From an uncultured Prochlorococcus sp. (GTDB lineage: Bacteria; Cyanobacteriota; Cyanobacteriia; PCC-6307; Cyanobiaceae), in assembly GCA_902612005.1 (NCBI GenBank), contig CACMCA010000001.1:124001-188000 (forward strand): 64,000 bases of DNA, given 5' to 3'. Shown here in pieces: positions 43,186 through 56,479 of this stretch (its first letter is position 1; every line of letters begins with the position of its first letter). The notes beneath the pieces were generated by a model. It was given only the letters and a program-made list of their open reading frames with translations. It did not search any database and was not told the origin of the DNA. The position numbers were made by a program, and so were the translations under genes.

Positions 43186-43758
43186 TCACCCATCATCTTT
43201 TTTAATGAGAGGAGTTTTTCGAGGGCTTAAAAACATAATCATGTTTCTCCCTTCTCTTTTTGGTTTTTGTTGAACTTCTGATTGTTCTTCTAAATCATTA
43301 GCCATTTTCAAAAGAAGTGTTTCAGCTAAATTTGAGTGTTGAATTTCTCGACCCCTAAAAATCACAGTACATTTTACTTTGTCTCCAGATTTTAAAAATT
43401 TAGTAGCTTGACCTATCCGTACATCATAGTCATGCTTGTCAATTTTGTACCTCATTTTTACTTCTTTAACTTCTGTTTGATGAGATTTTTTTCTAGCTTC
43501 TTTAGCTTTCTTTTCCTGTTCAAATTTATATTTTCCGTAGTCCATTATTCTACAAACAGGAGGATTTGCTTTTTCACTAACCAAAACCAAATCAAGTTCT
43601 CTTTGAGATGCTATTTCTAATGCTTTTAATCTATCTATGATCCCTAATTGTTTTCCATCTGAATCAACGACTCTCAATTGAGGGTATTTTATTCTTTCAT
43701 TTATGTTTGGTAGCTCTCTAACGGGAGCTCGGCGGTCAAATCGTGGGCGTGGGGGCAT
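43186..43758 (-). CDS. infC: Translation initiation factor IF-3
   Basis: [77 protein letters not shown]. Confidence 0.98.
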   Translation of the reverse strand: MPPRPRFDRRAPVRELPNINERIKYPQLRVVDSDGKQLGIIDRLKALEIASQRELDLVLVSEKANPPVCRIMDYGKYKFEQEKKAKEARKKSHQTEVKEVKMRYKIDKHDYDVRIGQATKFLKSGDKVKCTVIFRGREIQHSNLAETLLLKMANDLEEQSEVQQKPKREGRNMIMFLSPRKTPLIKKDDG

Positions 43759-43811
43759 TCAGTTAATTTAAGAAATTGATTGGATGAAGAATAAAATCTA
43801 TTTTTATAAAG

Positions 43812-44711
43812 TTAGCTTAAAAAAGACTCTATCTTAATTATTGCATCTTTTAGCAGGTTTTTGTTATTAAGCCAAAGAGGATTATTTTTATTACGAAACC
43901 AGGTTTTTTGCCTTTTGGCAAATTGAATCGTTTTTGTCGTAGTTAACTCAATCGCTTTATCAATTGTTGAATGGTTATTTAAAACATCCCTTGCTTCTCG
44001 ATAACCAATAGTTTCTAATATTGGCAAATCAAATCCGTATTTTGCGATAAGGTGGTTCGTCTCCTCAATAATTCCAGATAAAAACATATTTTTTGTTCTT
44101 TGTAAAATTCTTTCTTTTAAATTATCTCTATCTAATCCAAGCTCAAGTATTTTCCAATCAGGCGGTTTTTGAACTTTTAGAGTTGATAAAGGTTTACCTG
44201 TTACGTAAAAGACTTCTAAAGCTCTTATTGTTCTTATGTGGTCAGCAAAATTGATTTTTTTTGTTGACAATGGATCACAATTTTTTAACAGGTCCCAACA
44301 TTTTTTCTGACCAAGTTCTTCTAATTGTCTTCTCAAATTATTTTGAGGGGGGACATCTGGTACAAAAAACCCTTTTGTTATTGAGTTCATATACAACCCA
44401 CTCCCTCCAACAAGAAAAGGTAAATTATCTTGTTTAATCTCTTTTTTTATGGATTTTTGAGCAATTCCTTGGAATTGTTTTACATTGATTGGATGAATTG
44501 GCTCCTCAATATCTATTAAAAAATGCTTTATTTTTTTTTGTTGGTTTTTAGATGGCTTGGCTGTTCCTATATCCATAGACTTATAAATTTGCCTTGAATC
44601 AATATTGTGTATACGAGTTTTAAAATATTCTGCAATTTCAATAGCTAATTCTGTTTTGCCACTTGCTGTGGGCCCAATCAAAATTATTACATGAGGAAGA
44701 TATGAAGACAT
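43812..44711 (-). CDS. miaA: tRNA dimethylallyltransferase
   Basis: [52 protein letters not shown]. Confidence 0.97.
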   Translation of the reverse strand: MSSYLPHVIILIGPTASGKTELAIEIAEYFKTRIHNIDSRQIYKSMDIGTAKPSKNQQKKIKHFLIDIEEPIHPINVKQFQGIAQKSIKKEIKQDNLPFLVGGSGLYMNSITKGFFVPDVPPQNNLRRQLEELGQKKCWDLLKNCDPLSTKKINFADHIRTIRALEVFYVTGKPLSTLKVQKPPDWKILELGLDRDNLKERILQRTKNMFLSGIIEETNHLIAKYGFDLPILETIGYREARDVLNNHSTIDKAIELTTTKTIQFAKRQKTWFRNKNNPLWLNNKNLLKDAIIKIESFLS

Positions 44712-44862
44712 ATGAATTTCTGAAGAAAAAAAATATTATCTATATAATTAAAGTAATTAAATTTTTCATTGACTACGAGCCTTTATCTTATTGCGATGGT
44801 AAGTTTAATGAAAGACCTTTTAAAAATAACATTTTAAAAGTTTAATATTTTTTTTATATTAA

Positions 44863-47156
<2,294 letters not shown>

Positions 47157-47159
47157 ACT

Positions 47160-47525
47160 TTGGATTTTGGTTTAATAGGAATAATTTTACTTGGCAGTAC
47201 TTTTGGATTAATACTGAGAATATTCATACAAAATAATTTTAAAAAAAGTATAGGTTTTGATATTCAAAGTACCTCAATAGTAAATTTTTTATCATCTTTT
47301 TTTTTAGGAATTTTAGTAGCATTAAACTTCATTAATAATGATATATTAATGTTATTTTATAGCGGATTTTTAGGATGTTTTAGTACATTTTCTTCCTTTA
47401 TATATCAACTATTTATAATATTTCAAAAGAGACAATTTTTAAGATTATTTTTCCACTACATCGAAGTTATAATTTTTTCTTTCCTTTTCTTTTATTTAGG
47501 TTATTTTCTTATTAAGTTTTTTTAA
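47160..47525 (+). CDS. crcB: CrcB/Fluc fluoride channel subunit 1
   Basis: Four-TM small protein, GSTFGLILR, SIVNFLSSFFLG, GFLGCFSTFSSF; TTG start. Confidence 0.85.
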   Translation: MDFGLIGIILLGSTFGLILRIFIQNNFKKSIGFDIQSTSIVNFLSSFFLGILVALNFINNDILMLFYSGFLGCFSTFSSFIYQLFIIFQKRQFLRLFFHYIEVIIFSFLFFYLGYFLIKFF

Positions 47526-47526
47526 A

Positions 47527-47856
47527 GTGAAAATAAATGATTTTATCTATATTCTTTTAGCCGCTTACCTAGCGACTTTTTTGAGATTAACTATAAACAA
47601 CAACTTTTTAATTTCAATAATTGGATCGTTTTTTTTAGGTTTTTTTATCAGCAAAAGATTTAGTTATTCAATTGAAAAAATTTTATTATGTGGTTTTTTT
47701 TCTTGCTTTACATCCTTTAGTGGATTTATATATTTTTTGTACAAAATTTTAAATCAAGGGGATTGGATAAAATTTATAATTTTTTTAAATTTAATCATTA
47801 TTGTAAATTTATTCACAATGTTTGTCGGTTTCTGGATAAGTAGAAAAATTACTTAG
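47527..47856 (+). CDS. crcB: CrcB/Fluc fluoride channel subunit 2
   Basis: AAYLATFLRLTINN, IIGSFFLGFF, GFFSCFTSFSGF; GTG start, directly downstream of the first copy. Confidence 0.82.
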   Translation: MKINDFIYILLAAYLATFLRLTINNNFLISIIGSFFLGFFISKRFSYSIEKILLCGFFSCFTSFSGFIYFLYKILNQGDWIKFIIFLNLIIIVNLFTMFVGFWISRKIT

Positions 47857-47880
47857 ATTTCATATAATAGTGTTGTTACT

Positions 47881-49305
47881 TTGACAGGGATTATATTTAT
47901 GAAAGAAAATAATCTTGAAATAGTTTCATCTTTATCTACAGATTTAAGTATACGAGAAAATATTACGATACAACTTGAGGAATTGCTCATTGCTGGAAAT
48001 TATGATGAGGCAAAGCTAATTTTAGAGCCTTCTCAACCTGTTGATATTGCAGATGCTATTGGAAGTCTTCCACTAATATTACAGGCATTAGCATTTCGAT
48101 TATTAAAGAAAAACGAGGCGATTGAGGTTTATGAATATTTAGATCCAGTAGTTCAGCAAACTTTATTAGAAAGACTTCGTTCAGGAGAAGTTTTAGAAAT
48201 TGTTGAAAAAATGTCTCCTGATGATAGGGTCCAACTCTTTGATGAATTACCTGCAAAAGTTGTACGAAAATTTTTGTCTGCCCTAAGTCCTGGCGAAAGG
48301 AGAGTAACAGCTGAACTACTTGGATATGAGCCTGAGACTGCTGGAAGATTAATGACAACTGAATTTATAGACCTGAAAGAGATGCAAACAGCAGCGGAGG
48401 CTCTTTCTTTAGTTAGAAAAAGAGCTCCATTTACTGAAACTATTTATAGCTTATATGTCACAGATAAAGAAAGACATTTAACTGGTATTCTTTCTTTAAG
48501 AGACCTTGTAACTGCTGATCCTTCTAAGCCAATTGGAGATGTTATGACAAGAGATGTAGTTAATATCTCTACTAATACGAATCAAGAAGAAGTTGCTAGA
48601 GCAATACAAAGATATGATTTTTTAGCTCTCCCGGTCGTTGATAAAGAAAAAAGACTTGTTGGGATAGTAACTGTCGATGATTTAATTGATGTCATAGAAC
48701 AAGAAGCAACAAGAGATATTTATGCTGCTGGGGCAGTACAACCTGGCGATGAAGATGATTATTTCCAAAGTAGTTTGTTTACGATTGCTCGAAGGAGAAT
48801 TTTATGGTTATTAATTTTGGTTTTCGCAAATGGTTTAACGACAAAAGTTATAGCTATGAATGATCAAATATTAAAAGAAATAGTTTTATTAGCAGCATTT
48901 ATACCACTACTAATAGGTACTGGGGGAAATGTTGGAGCTCAAAGTTCAACCGTTGTCATTAGAGGTTTAAGTACTCAAAAATTGAAGTCTCTTGGTGCAA
49001 TTAAGGCAGTAGTTAAGGAGGCAATCACAGGCGCTCTTTTAGGTGTTTTCATGATGCTTGTAGTATTTCCCTTCGCTTGGTGGCAAGGAGAAGGGCCTTT
49101 AATCGCCTCAGCAGTGGGAATAAGTTTAATATCTATAACAACTTTAGCTGCTACAACAGGAGCGATTCTTCCTTTGTTGTTTGACAGAATGAAATTGGAT
49201 CCAGCCTTAATGTCTTCTCCTTTCATTACAACTGTTACTGATATTGCTGGTGTATTTATTTATCTCAGTACAGCAAAATGGCTACTAAACGCTTCTTCAG
49301 TCTAA
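47881..49305 (+). CDS. mgtE: Magnesium transporter MgtE
   Basis: Mg intracellular N domain, tandem CBS, TM domain with PLLIGTGGNVGAQSSTVVIRGL. Confidence 0.97.
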   Translation: MTGIIFMKENNLEIVSSLSTDLSIRENITIQLEELLIAGNYDEAKLILEPSQPVDIADAIGSLPLILQALAFRLLKKNEAIEVYEYLDPVVQQTLLERLRSGEVLEIVEKMSPDDRVQLFDELPAKVVRKFLSALSPGERRVTAELLGYEPETAGRLMTTEFIDLKEMQTAAEALSLVRKRAPFTETIYSLYVTDKERHLTGILSLRDLVTADPSKPIGDVMTRDVVNISTNTNQEEVARAIQRYDFLALPVVDKEKRLVGIVTVDDLIDVIEQEATRDIYAAGAVQPGDEDDYFQSSLFTIARRRILWLLILVFANGLTTKVIAMNDQILKEIVLLAAFIPLLIGTGGNVGAQSSTVVIRGLSTQKLKSLGAIKAVVKEAITGALLGVFMMLVVFPFAWWQGEGPLIASAVGISLISITTLAATTGAILPLLFDRMKLDPALMSSPFITTVTDIAGVFIYLSTAKWLLNASSV

Positions 49306-49372
49306 ATTGAATAGGTATTTATTCTCATTTTTGTAAAAATGTGGATTTTTTTGTTTAACTTTACATTTCTTA

Positions 49373-50407
49373 ATGGTATTGTTTACAAAACATCATCCAA
49401 CTTTCATGTCTTCTGAAACAATAAATGAAAATAAACTAGCGTCAATTGCAAGTATCAAAGCTAGTAATGATGTAGATCTAGTTCGATCATATTTGAGGGA
49501 TATTGGAAGGGTTCCTTTACTATCGCATGAGCAAGAAATTACTCTTGGTCGACAAGTTCAAGAGTACATGGAAGTCGAAAGAGCAGAATTAGAAATTATT
49601 GAATTAACAGGTGATAAGCCTAGTATTGATGAATTATCTACCAAATTAAACTTATCTAATTCTATAGTCAAAAAAAGATTGAGAGCTGGGCAGAGAGCTA
49701 AGGAAAGAATGGTTGCAGCGAACTTAAGATTAGTAGTAAGCGTTGCTAAAAAATATACAAAAAGAAATATGGAACTTTTAGATTTAATTCAAGAGGGAAC
49801 TATAGGACTGGTTAGAGGAGTTGAAAAATTTGATCCAGCCAGAGGTTACAAGTTTTCAACGTATGCATATTGGTGGATTAGGCAAGGTATTACAAGAGCA
49901 ATAGCTGAAAAAAGTCGGGCGATAAGGCTACCAATTCACATAACTGAAATGTTGAATAAGTTAAAAAAAGGTCAAAGAGAGCTCAGTCAAGAAATGGCTA
50001 GAACTCCAACTGTAAGCGAACTTGCGAAATACGTAGAACTTCCTGAAGATGATGTTAAAGATTTGATGTGCAAAGCTGGCCAGCCAGTTAGCCTTGAAAC
50101 TAAAGTTGGTGATGGTGAAGATACTGTTTTATTAGATTTACTTGCAGGTGGCGAGGACTTGCCAGATGAACAAATCGAGATGGATTGTATGAGAGGTGAT
50201 CTTCATTCTCTTCTTCATCAATTGCCTGATCTGCAATGTAGAGTTTTAAGAATGAGATACGGTATGGATGGTGATGAGCCCATGTCTCTCACAGGTATAG
50301 GAAGAGTACTAGGTATAAGTAGAGATAGAGTCAGAAACCTAGAAAGAGATGGATTAAGAGGTTTGAGAAGACTTAGTGAAAATGTCGAAGCTTACTTTAT
50401 CTCTTGA
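49373..50407 (+). CDS. RNA polymerase sigma-70 family factor (probable group 2)
   Basis: DLVRSYLRDIGRVPLLSHEQEITLGRQV, NLRLVVSVAKKYTKRNMELLDLIQEGTIGLVRGVEKFDPARGYKFSTYAYWWIRQGITRAI; short N terminus versus primary sigma. Confidence 0.94.
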   Translation: MVLFTKHHPTFMSSETINENKLASIASIKASNDVDLVRSYLRDIGRVPLLSHEQEITLGRQVQEYMEVERAELEIIELTGDKPSIDELSTKLNLSNSIVKKRLRAGQRAKERMVAANLRLVVSVAKKYTKRNMELLDLIQEGTIGLVRGVEKFDPARGYKFSTYAYWWIRQGITRAIAEKSRAIRLPIHITEMLNKLKKGQRELSQEMARTPTVSELAKYVELPEDDVKDLMCKAGQPVSLETKVGDGEDTVLLDLLAGGEDLPDEQIEMDCMRGDLHSLLHQLPDLQCRVLRMRYGMDGDEPMSLTGIGRVLGISRDRVRNLERDGLRGLRRLSENVEAYFIS

Positions 50408-51306
50408 ATAAATTCAATTATTACTTGATTTGTTTTTTCAGGTTCTTCATCATGAGGACAATGACCAGCACCATGAATAATATCCAATCTTTTAATATTC
50501 CTGAATTGTTTGTTCCACTCTCTTGCTTCATTTAAAGATTCCCAGGGATCTTTTTCTCCCCAAATCAATTGGATTGGAGTATCAACCTTATCTAAAAGGT
50601 CAGTAGCAAGATAATCGTCAAATAAGTTAATAAAACCTCGAAAAGCTTCTTTAGAGTTTTTCCTTTGAGAGGGTTGATAGAGTATTTCAATCAATTCTTT
50701 ATCGATATTTTTTCCTGAAGGGTAAGCTTGTTCAAGTATTTTCTTTATAACTTTTCGATTAGCTGCTCTTTTAAAAAGTGTACTGCTAATTACTCTTTGC
50801 CTGACTATAGTTTTAAGGACAGGTCTCAGTAGATTCATTAAGATATCATTTTTTTTTAAACGTTTATCATCCATAGTTCTTTGTGCACAATCAATCAAAA
50901 TGACACCTTTGCAATTATCTTTAAGGTTTTGAGCAGCTTTCAATGCAATAACGCCACCAATTGAATTTCCTACTAAGTAAACAGGAGATTTTATTACCTC
51001 TGCACAAAATGTTGATATTTGATTACCCCATAAGTCAAATGAGTATTTAATTGAGTTTTCTTTTTCGGTTTCGTAATTTAATAAAGCATTAGGTTGACTG
51101 CTTTTCCCAAATCCTAATAAGTCAATTGCATAGCAGCTAGAAAATTTACCAAGAAAATCCTGATTATGTCTCCAGTGGTTTTTTGATGCCCCAAATCCAT
51201 GAATTAATAAAATTTTTATATTTTTTTCAGAAGCAGATTCTTTTGATAAAGACCAAGAAATGTCCCAATTTTTCCAATTCCAAATTTTAGATTTATTTGA
51301 AGACAC
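50392..51306 (-). CDS. Alpha/beta hydrolase
   Basis: ILLIHGFGASKNHWRHN, nucleophile elbow GNSIGG, C-terminal GAGHCPHDEEP; convergent overlap with the sigma gene. Confidence 0.93.
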   Translation of the reverse strand: MSSNKSKIWNWKNWDISWSLSKESASEKNIKILLIHGFGASKNHWRHNQDFLGKFSSCYAIDLLGFGKSSQPNALLNYETEKENSIKYSFDLWGNQISTFCAEVIKSPVYLVGNSIGGVIALKAAQNLKDNCKGVILIDCAQRTMDDKRLKKNDILMNLLRPVLKTIVRQRVISSTLFKRAANRKVIKKILEQAYPSGKNIDKELIEILYQPSQRKNSKEAFRGFINLFDDYLATDLLDKVDTPIQLIWGEKDPWESLNEAREWNKQFRNIKRLDIIHGAGHCPHDEEPEKTNQVIIEFIQEIK

Positions 51307-51395
51307 GAAGAATATCCTTTTAATTAAACTTTAATTCAAAAAAAAATTATTTGTTTTTAATAAATTATTCTTAGTAAAGAAAAAGTGCTCATTTC

Positions 51396-52394
51396 ATGAA
51401 AAAGAAAAAAGTCATATGTATTGGAGAGGCTGTAATAGACAGAATCAGAAATAAGTCAAATCATGGATTTACAGATTTTCTGGGAGGTGCACCGGCTAAT
51501 GTTGCTTGTGCATTAAGAAAATTAAAAATAGATTCAACATTTATAGGAAGTTTGGGTAGTGATGATTATGGAAAAAAATTTATTAAGCAATTTAATGAAT
51601 TGGACGTTAATTTAGATTTCTTGCAATTAAAAGATGATTCATCTACTCGCGTGGTAAATGTAGATAGAGATCAATTTGGAGATCGTTTTTTTTCAGGCTT
51701 TGGGGAAAGTTCTCATTCATGCTTTGCAGACGAAGTTCTTAGTAAGAAATTAATAGAAAAAGAAATTTTAAGTTTGGAGAAATCTTTTCTAGAGACAAAA
51801 TATTTGGTTACTGGGACGATCTTATTATCGTCCCCAATATCAGCTGAGACTATTTATTTTCTTTTTGAACAGTCTAAAAAATTTGAAGTCAAAATTGTTA
51901 TTGATTTGAATTGGAGAGAGGTCTTTTGGGATCATTCAAGTTTTTTATCAGAAATTAGTAAAGCGGAGAGATTTAATTTAATCAAGAAATTTTTAAATCA
52001 TGCAAATGTTTTAAAACTTGCCAAGGAAGAAGCAACTTTGTTTTTTGAGGATGAAAATCCTTTGCTAATATCTCAACAATTGTCTAAAAGACCGGATGTA
52101 ATAATAACCGATGGAAAAAATCCCGTTGCATGGTATATCAATGGATTGCATGGAATTACCGCAACTCCTAATGCACAAAAAATTGTTGATACAACTGGCG
52201 CAGGCGATGCTTTTTTAGCTGGCTTGATTTCAAAATTCATTTCTATTGGCTACCCCTCAAATGACCAAGATATAGAGGATTGCATTAAATTCTCAGGTGT
52301 ATGTGGATTATTAACTTGTCTTGGTGAAGGCGCCATTGCGCAACAGCCATCTTATGAGAAGGTTAATAAATTTTTGGGATCTCTTATTTCATAG
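51396..52394 (+). CDS. PfkB-family carbohydrate kinase (fructokinase-like)
   Basis: CIGEAVIDRI...FLGGAPANVACALRKL; DTTGAGDAFLAGLI. Confidence 0.93.
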   Translation: MKKKKVICIGEAVIDRIRNKSNHGFTDFLGGAPANVACALRKLKIDSTFIGSLGSDDYGKKFIKQFNELDVNLDFLQLKDDSSTRVVNVDRDQFGDRFFSGFGESSHSCFADEVLSKKLIEKEILSLEKSFLETKYLVTGTILLSSPISAETIYFLFEQSKKFEVKIVIDLNWREVFWDHSSFLSEISKAERFNLIKKFLNHANVLKLAKEEATLFFEDENPLLISQQLSKRPDVIITDGKNPVAWYINGLHGITATPNAQKIVDTTGAGDAFLAGLISKFISIGYPSNDQDIEDCIKFSGVCGLLTCLGEGAIAQQPSYEKVNKFLGSLIS

Positions 52395-52801
52395 TGTCTT
52401 CCATAATTTTTTGCGTAACTAATTTTTATTTTCCAGAAATTATCAATAATTGGTTCTATTAATTCTGGCCATTCAATAATTAAAATACCTTGACTTTGAA
52501 TCGCCTCTTCTTCTTCTGAAAAAAAAACTTCTTTTGCCGAAGAAATATCTTCTAGCCTGTATAAATCAAGGTGAATTAGTGGAATTTTTCCGGAGTTATA
52601 GTGATGCGATAAGGCAAATGTAGGGCTTGTAATATCCTCATTGATTGATAAGCCTTTAGCAATCCCTTGAACAAATGAAGTTTTCCCAGCTCCAATTGGA
52701 CCCTGTAATAAAACAATTGATTGGGGATTTAATTTATGTGAGAGTTTTTTTCCTAAATTGAAAGTCTCTTTTAAATTCTCAACAAACACAAAATTATACA
52801 A
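52352..52801 (-). CDS. tsaE: tRNA threonylcarbamoyladenosine biosynthesis ATPase TsaE
   Basis: LLQGPIGAGKTSFVQGIAKGL, ITSPTFALSHHY, PLIHLDLYRLE. Confidence 0.94.
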   Translation of the reverse strand: MYNFVFVENLKETFNLGKKLSHKLNPQSIVLLQGPIGAGKTSFVQGIAKGLSINEDITSPTFALSHHYNSGKIPLIHLDLYRLEDISSAKEVFFSEEEEAIQSQGILIIEWPELIEPIIDNFWKIKISYAKNYGRHYEIRDPKNLLTFS

Positions 52802-52840
52802 TAATCATTTATAGTTTAGTAGAGAAAGTATTTACTAAAT

Positions 52841-54259
52841 ATGGTTATCGCAAATTCAGTTAAAACCTCTACACCTAATTACGTAATTGCCGATATTTCA
52901 TTGTCAGATTTTGGTCGTAAAGAAATTAAGATTGCCGAAACTGAAATGCCTGGATTAATGGCACTTAGAGATAAATATCAATCTGAAAAGCCACTAAAAG
53001 GTGCAAAAATAGCTGGCAGCCTACATATGACTATTCAGACGGCAGTTTTAATAGAAACTCTTGTTGATCTCGGTGCAAAGGTGAAATGGGCTTCATGTAA
53101 TATTTTTTCAACTCAAGATCATGCGGCTGCAGCCATAGCAGATCAAGGAATCTCTGTATATGCAAAAAAAGGTGAAACTCTTGATGAATATTGGCAATAT
53201 ACCCACTGTATTCTTGATTGGGGTTCAGACTCTCCAAATATGATTCTTGATGATGGGGGAGATGCAACTGGCTTATTGATACTCGGTAGTAAAGCAGAAA
53301 AAGATTTATCTGTTTTAGATAATCCCGGTAATGAAGAAGAAATTGCTCTATTCAATTCTATTAAGTCTAAGTTGGAAAATGATAGTGACTTTTATTCGAG
53401 AATTAAGAGTAATATCATTGGTGTCACTGAAGAAACTACAACGGGAGTTGCAAGACTTTATCAACTGCAAAAACAAAATGCTTTACCTTTTCCTGCTATC
53501 AACGTTAATGATTCAGTAACTAAGAGTAAATTTGATAATTTATATGGCTGCCGAGAATCTCTTGTTGACAGCATAAAGCGTGCTACTGATGTGATGATTG
53601 CTGGGAAGGTCGCTTTAGTAATGGGTTTTGGGGATGTAGGTAAAGGTTCAGCCCAGTCTCTTAGAGGTCTTGGTGCAATTGTAAAAGTTGCAGAAGTTGA
53701 TCCAATCTGCGCTCTTCAAGCGGCAATGGAAGGTTTTAGCGTTGTTACTTTAGACGATGTTGTTGAAGATATAGATATATTTGTTACAGCAACTGGGAAC
53801 TATCAAGTAATAACAAACGAAAATCTTGTCAAGATGAAAGATGAGGCCATAGTTTGTAATATCGGACATTTCGATAATGAAATTGATGTGGCTTCATTGA
53901 GAGCTTATCCTTGGGAAAATATTAAGCCGCAAGTTGATCACATAACTTTACCGAGTGGCAATAAAATAATCCTTTTAGCTGAAGGTAGATTAGTCAACTT
54001 AGGTTGTGCCACTGGACATCCAAGTTTCGTTATGAGTAATTCTTTTACTAATCAAGTATTAGCTCAAATTGAACTTTTCAATAAGTCAGAAAAATATGCT
54101 AAAGAGGTTTATGTTTTACCAAAACATTTAGATGAAATGGTAGCTAGATTACATCTTGATAAAATTGGAGCAAAATTAACAAAATTAACTAAGGAACAAG
54201 CTGACTATATTAATGTTTCTGTTGAAGGACCTTATAAACCAGATCTTTATAGATACTAA
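52841..54259 (+). CDS. ahcY: S-adenosylhomocysteine hydrolase
   Basis: [52 protein letters not shown]. Confidence 0.98.
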   Translation: MVIANSVKTSTPNYVIADISLSDFGRKEIKIAETEMPGLMALRDKYQSEKPLKGAKIAGSLHMTIQTAVLIETLVDLGAKVKWASCNIFSTQDHAAAAIADQGISVYAKKGETLDEYWQYTHCILDWGSDSPNMILDDGGDATGLLILGSKAEKDLSVLDNPGNEEEIALFNSIKSKLENDSDFYSRIKSNIIGVTEETTTGVARLYQLQKQNALPFPAINVNDSVTKSKFDNLYGCRESLVDSIKRATDVMIAGKVALVMGFGDVGKGSAQSLRGLGAIVKVAEVDPICALQAAMEGFSVVTLDDVVEDIDIFVTATGNYQVITNENLVKMKDEAIVCNIGHFDNEIDVASLRAYPWENIKPQVDHITLPSGNKIILLAEGRLVNLGCATGHPSFVMSNSFTNQVLAQIELFNKSEKYAKEVYVLPKHLDEMVARLHLDKIGAKLTKLTKEQADYINVSVEGPYKPDLYRY

Positions 54260-54261
54260 GT

Positions 54262-54921
54262 TTGAGTTTAATTTATGTAAATTTTCTTACTTCAATCCCC
54301 GACTATATTAGTTTGGCTGTTGAAAAGAATGTAACAATTGCATACCTCACTATTTGTTTGGCTATGTTTTTAGAAAACTTAATACCTCCAATTCCTTCGG
54401 AAATAATAATGCCATTAGGGGGGTTTTTCGTTTATCAACAAAAATTAAATTTCTATATTTTAGTTTTTTGGGGATTACTTGGAACTATTTTGGGATCATT
54501 GCCTTGGTACTATTTAGGGAGATTAGTAAATGAAAAAAGACTTTCAAATTTTTTAGATAATAAAGGAAAATATCTGGGTCTCTCTTCTAATGATTTAAGT
54601 AAAAGTAAAAGGTGGTTTGATAAATATGGGGTTTCTTTAGTTTTTTGGGGCCGATTAGTACCAGGTATAAGAACATTAATTTCAGTGCCCGCTGGCATAG
54701 AACTGATGCCATTAAGAAAATTTTTGATTTGGACTACATTGGGGAGCTTGATATGGGTATCACTTCTCACTTATTTAGGTTATTTATTTGGTGAAAATTA
54801 TCCAATCATTGAGACTTACTTAGATAAAATCAAATATTTTGTAAAGCCAATTTTAATTTTAATTTTTTTATATTTTTTTATAAGAATACTTATTAGATTT
54901 TTAAAAAAAAATAGAGCTTAA
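54262..54921 (+). CDS. DedA family membrane protein
   Basis: FLENLIPPIPSEIIMPLGGFFVYQQ, FWGRLVPGIRTLISVPAGIELM; TTG start. Confidence 0.93.
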   Translation: MSLIYVNFLTSIPDYISLAVEKNVTIAYLTICLAMFLENLIPPIPSEIIMPLGGFFVYQQKLNFYILVFWGLLGTILGSLPWYYLGRLVNEKRLSNFLDNKGKYLGLSSNDLSKSKRWFDKYGVSLVFWGRLVPGIRTLISVPAGIELMPLRKFLIWTTLGSLIWVSLLTYLGYLFGENYPIIETYLDKIKYFVKPILILIFLYFFIRILIRFLKKNRA

Positions 54922-55316
54922 AAAGGGATTTCACTAGATTGGCTATTATTAGAATATTGGTTATTATCGGACTCTTTTCGGGAGCCTAGTAAGTTTAATC
55001 TATCTACCCTAACAACAGGTTTGTATCTATCTTCCCCAGTATTTTTATCTTTCCAACTATCAATTTTAAAGCTTCCTGTAATTCCAATTAAAGATCCTTT
55101 CTTAATATAATCTGCAGCTATTTGTGCTTGCTTGCCCCATATTTCTAAATTAAACCAGTCGGGCTCTTCATCTCTACTTCTTCTGTTCACTGCAAGCGTG
55201 AAATTTGCTACGATACTTCCAGATTCAAAATATCTGACATCTGGTTCTCTGCCCGCTCTGCCAACCAGGTTAATAGTGTTAATTTCCATAATTTTTTTTT
55301 TTTTAATAATACTCAT
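54918..55316 (-). CDS. ssb: Single-stranded DNA-binding protein
   Basis: INTINLVGRAGREPDVRYFESGSIVANFTLAVNRRSRDEEPDWFNLEIWGKQA; acidic/aromatic end SSEIPF. Real start may be MEINTINL. Confidence 0.96.
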   Translation of the reverse strand: MSIIKKKKIMEINTINLVGRAGREPDVRYFESGSIVANFTLAVNRRSRDEEPDWFNLEIWGKQAQIAADYIKKGSLIGITGSFKIDSWKDKNTGEDRYKPVVRVDRLNLLGSRKESDNNQYSNNSQSSEIPF

Positions 55317-55422
55317 ATTTCTAGGTTCTGCTCAAAGTTTTGCGTGCTATTCATAACTAAACTATAGAAATCTGAGAGCTTACTAAAAAATAGATATATT
55401 ATTTATAAAAAGAATTATTATT

Positions 55423-56475
55423 GTGATTTTTAGCAGATTTAAATTTTCTAGAGATATTGGCATAGATTTGGGAACAGCCAATACTCTTATACACGTATCA
55501 GGAAAGGGCGTTGTATTACAAGAGCCTTCGGTGGTAGCTATGGATTTAGAAGAAGGCATTCCATTAGCTGTAGGTAAAGAGGCAAAATTAATGCTTGGAA
55601 GGACCCCTGGTAATATAAGAGCTGTAAGACCACTAAGGGATGGGGTAATCGCAGATTTTGATGCCGCAGAACAAATGATAAAAACATTTATTCAAAAATG
55701 TAATGAAGGCAAGGGCATAGTTGCCCCAAGAATAGTGATTGGTATCCCAAGTGGAGTTACTAGTGTTGAGCGGAGAGCAGTAAGAGAAGCTGGATTAGCT
55801 GGAGCTAGAGAAGTTCACTTAATTGATGAACCTGTTGCAGCAGCAATAGGCGCATCTTTACCAGTAACTGAACCAATTGGAACTATGATTGTCGATATTG
55901 GTGGAGGTACTACTGAAGTTGCAGTATTAAGTTTAGGTGGAACTGTATTAAGTGAATCTGTCCGAATCGCTGGGGATGAAATAAATGAGTCTATTGCGCT
56001 GTATCTTAAAAAAGTTCACAACTTAGTTGTTGGAGAGAGAACTGCAGAAGATATCAAAATTAAAATTGGATCTGCATTTCCAGATGATGATTTTGATAAA
56101 ACTACTTTGGAGGTTAGAGGCCTACATCTTTTATCTGGTCTACCTAGATCAGTCACTTTGACATCAGGTGAAATAAGAGAAGCAATGGCTGAAACTCTTA
56201 GCAAAATAGTGGAAGCTGTAAAAAGAACTTTAGAGCGAACCCCCCCTGAACTTGCTGCAGACATTGTTGATAGGGGGATTATGCTTGCAGGAGGTGGAGC
56301 TTTAGTGAGAGGCATTAATGATTTATTAAGTGATGAAACAGGAATTTTTACTCACATAGCAGAAAATCCATTGCTTTGCGTAGTTAATGGTTGTGGAGAG
56401 GTTTTAGATGATTTTAAAAAACTGAAAAGAGTTGTTGACACTCCAGAATTTATAAGGAATGCCATAAGAGATTAA
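55423..56475 (+). CDS. mreB: Rod shape-determining protein MreB
   Basis: [53 protein letters not shown] start. Confidence 0.98.
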   Translation: MIFSRFKFSRDIGIDLGTANTLIHVSGKGVVLQEPSVVAMDLEEGIPLAVGKEAKLMLGRTPGNIRAVRPLRDGVIADFDAAEQMIKTFIQKCNEGKGIVAPRIVIGIPSGVTSVERRAVREAGLAGAREVHLIDEPVAAAIGASLPVTEPIGTMIVDIGGGTTEVAVLSLGGTVLSESVRIAGDEINESIALYLKKVHNLVVGERTAEDIKIKIGSAFPDDDFDKTTLEVRGLHLLSGLPRSVTLTSGEIREAMAETLSKIVEAVKRTLERTPPELAADIVDRGIMLAGGGALVRGINDLLSDETGIFTHIAENPLLCVVNGCGEVLDDFKKLKRVVDTPEFIRNAIRD

Positions 56476-56479
56476 TATT

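Noticed and set aside
44663-44845. 60-aa plus-strand ORF between miaA and gyrB
   Set aside because: Begins inside the antisense strand of miaA, no recognisable domain, and covers the likely gyrB promoter region; probably spurious.
47160-47190. Fluoride riboswitch ahead of crcB
   Set aside because: Only 3 bp separate the upstream gene from the first crcB; no space for an aptamer.
52802-52840. SAH riboswitch upstream of ahcY
   Set aside because: The 39-bp gap is too short and has no fitting structure.
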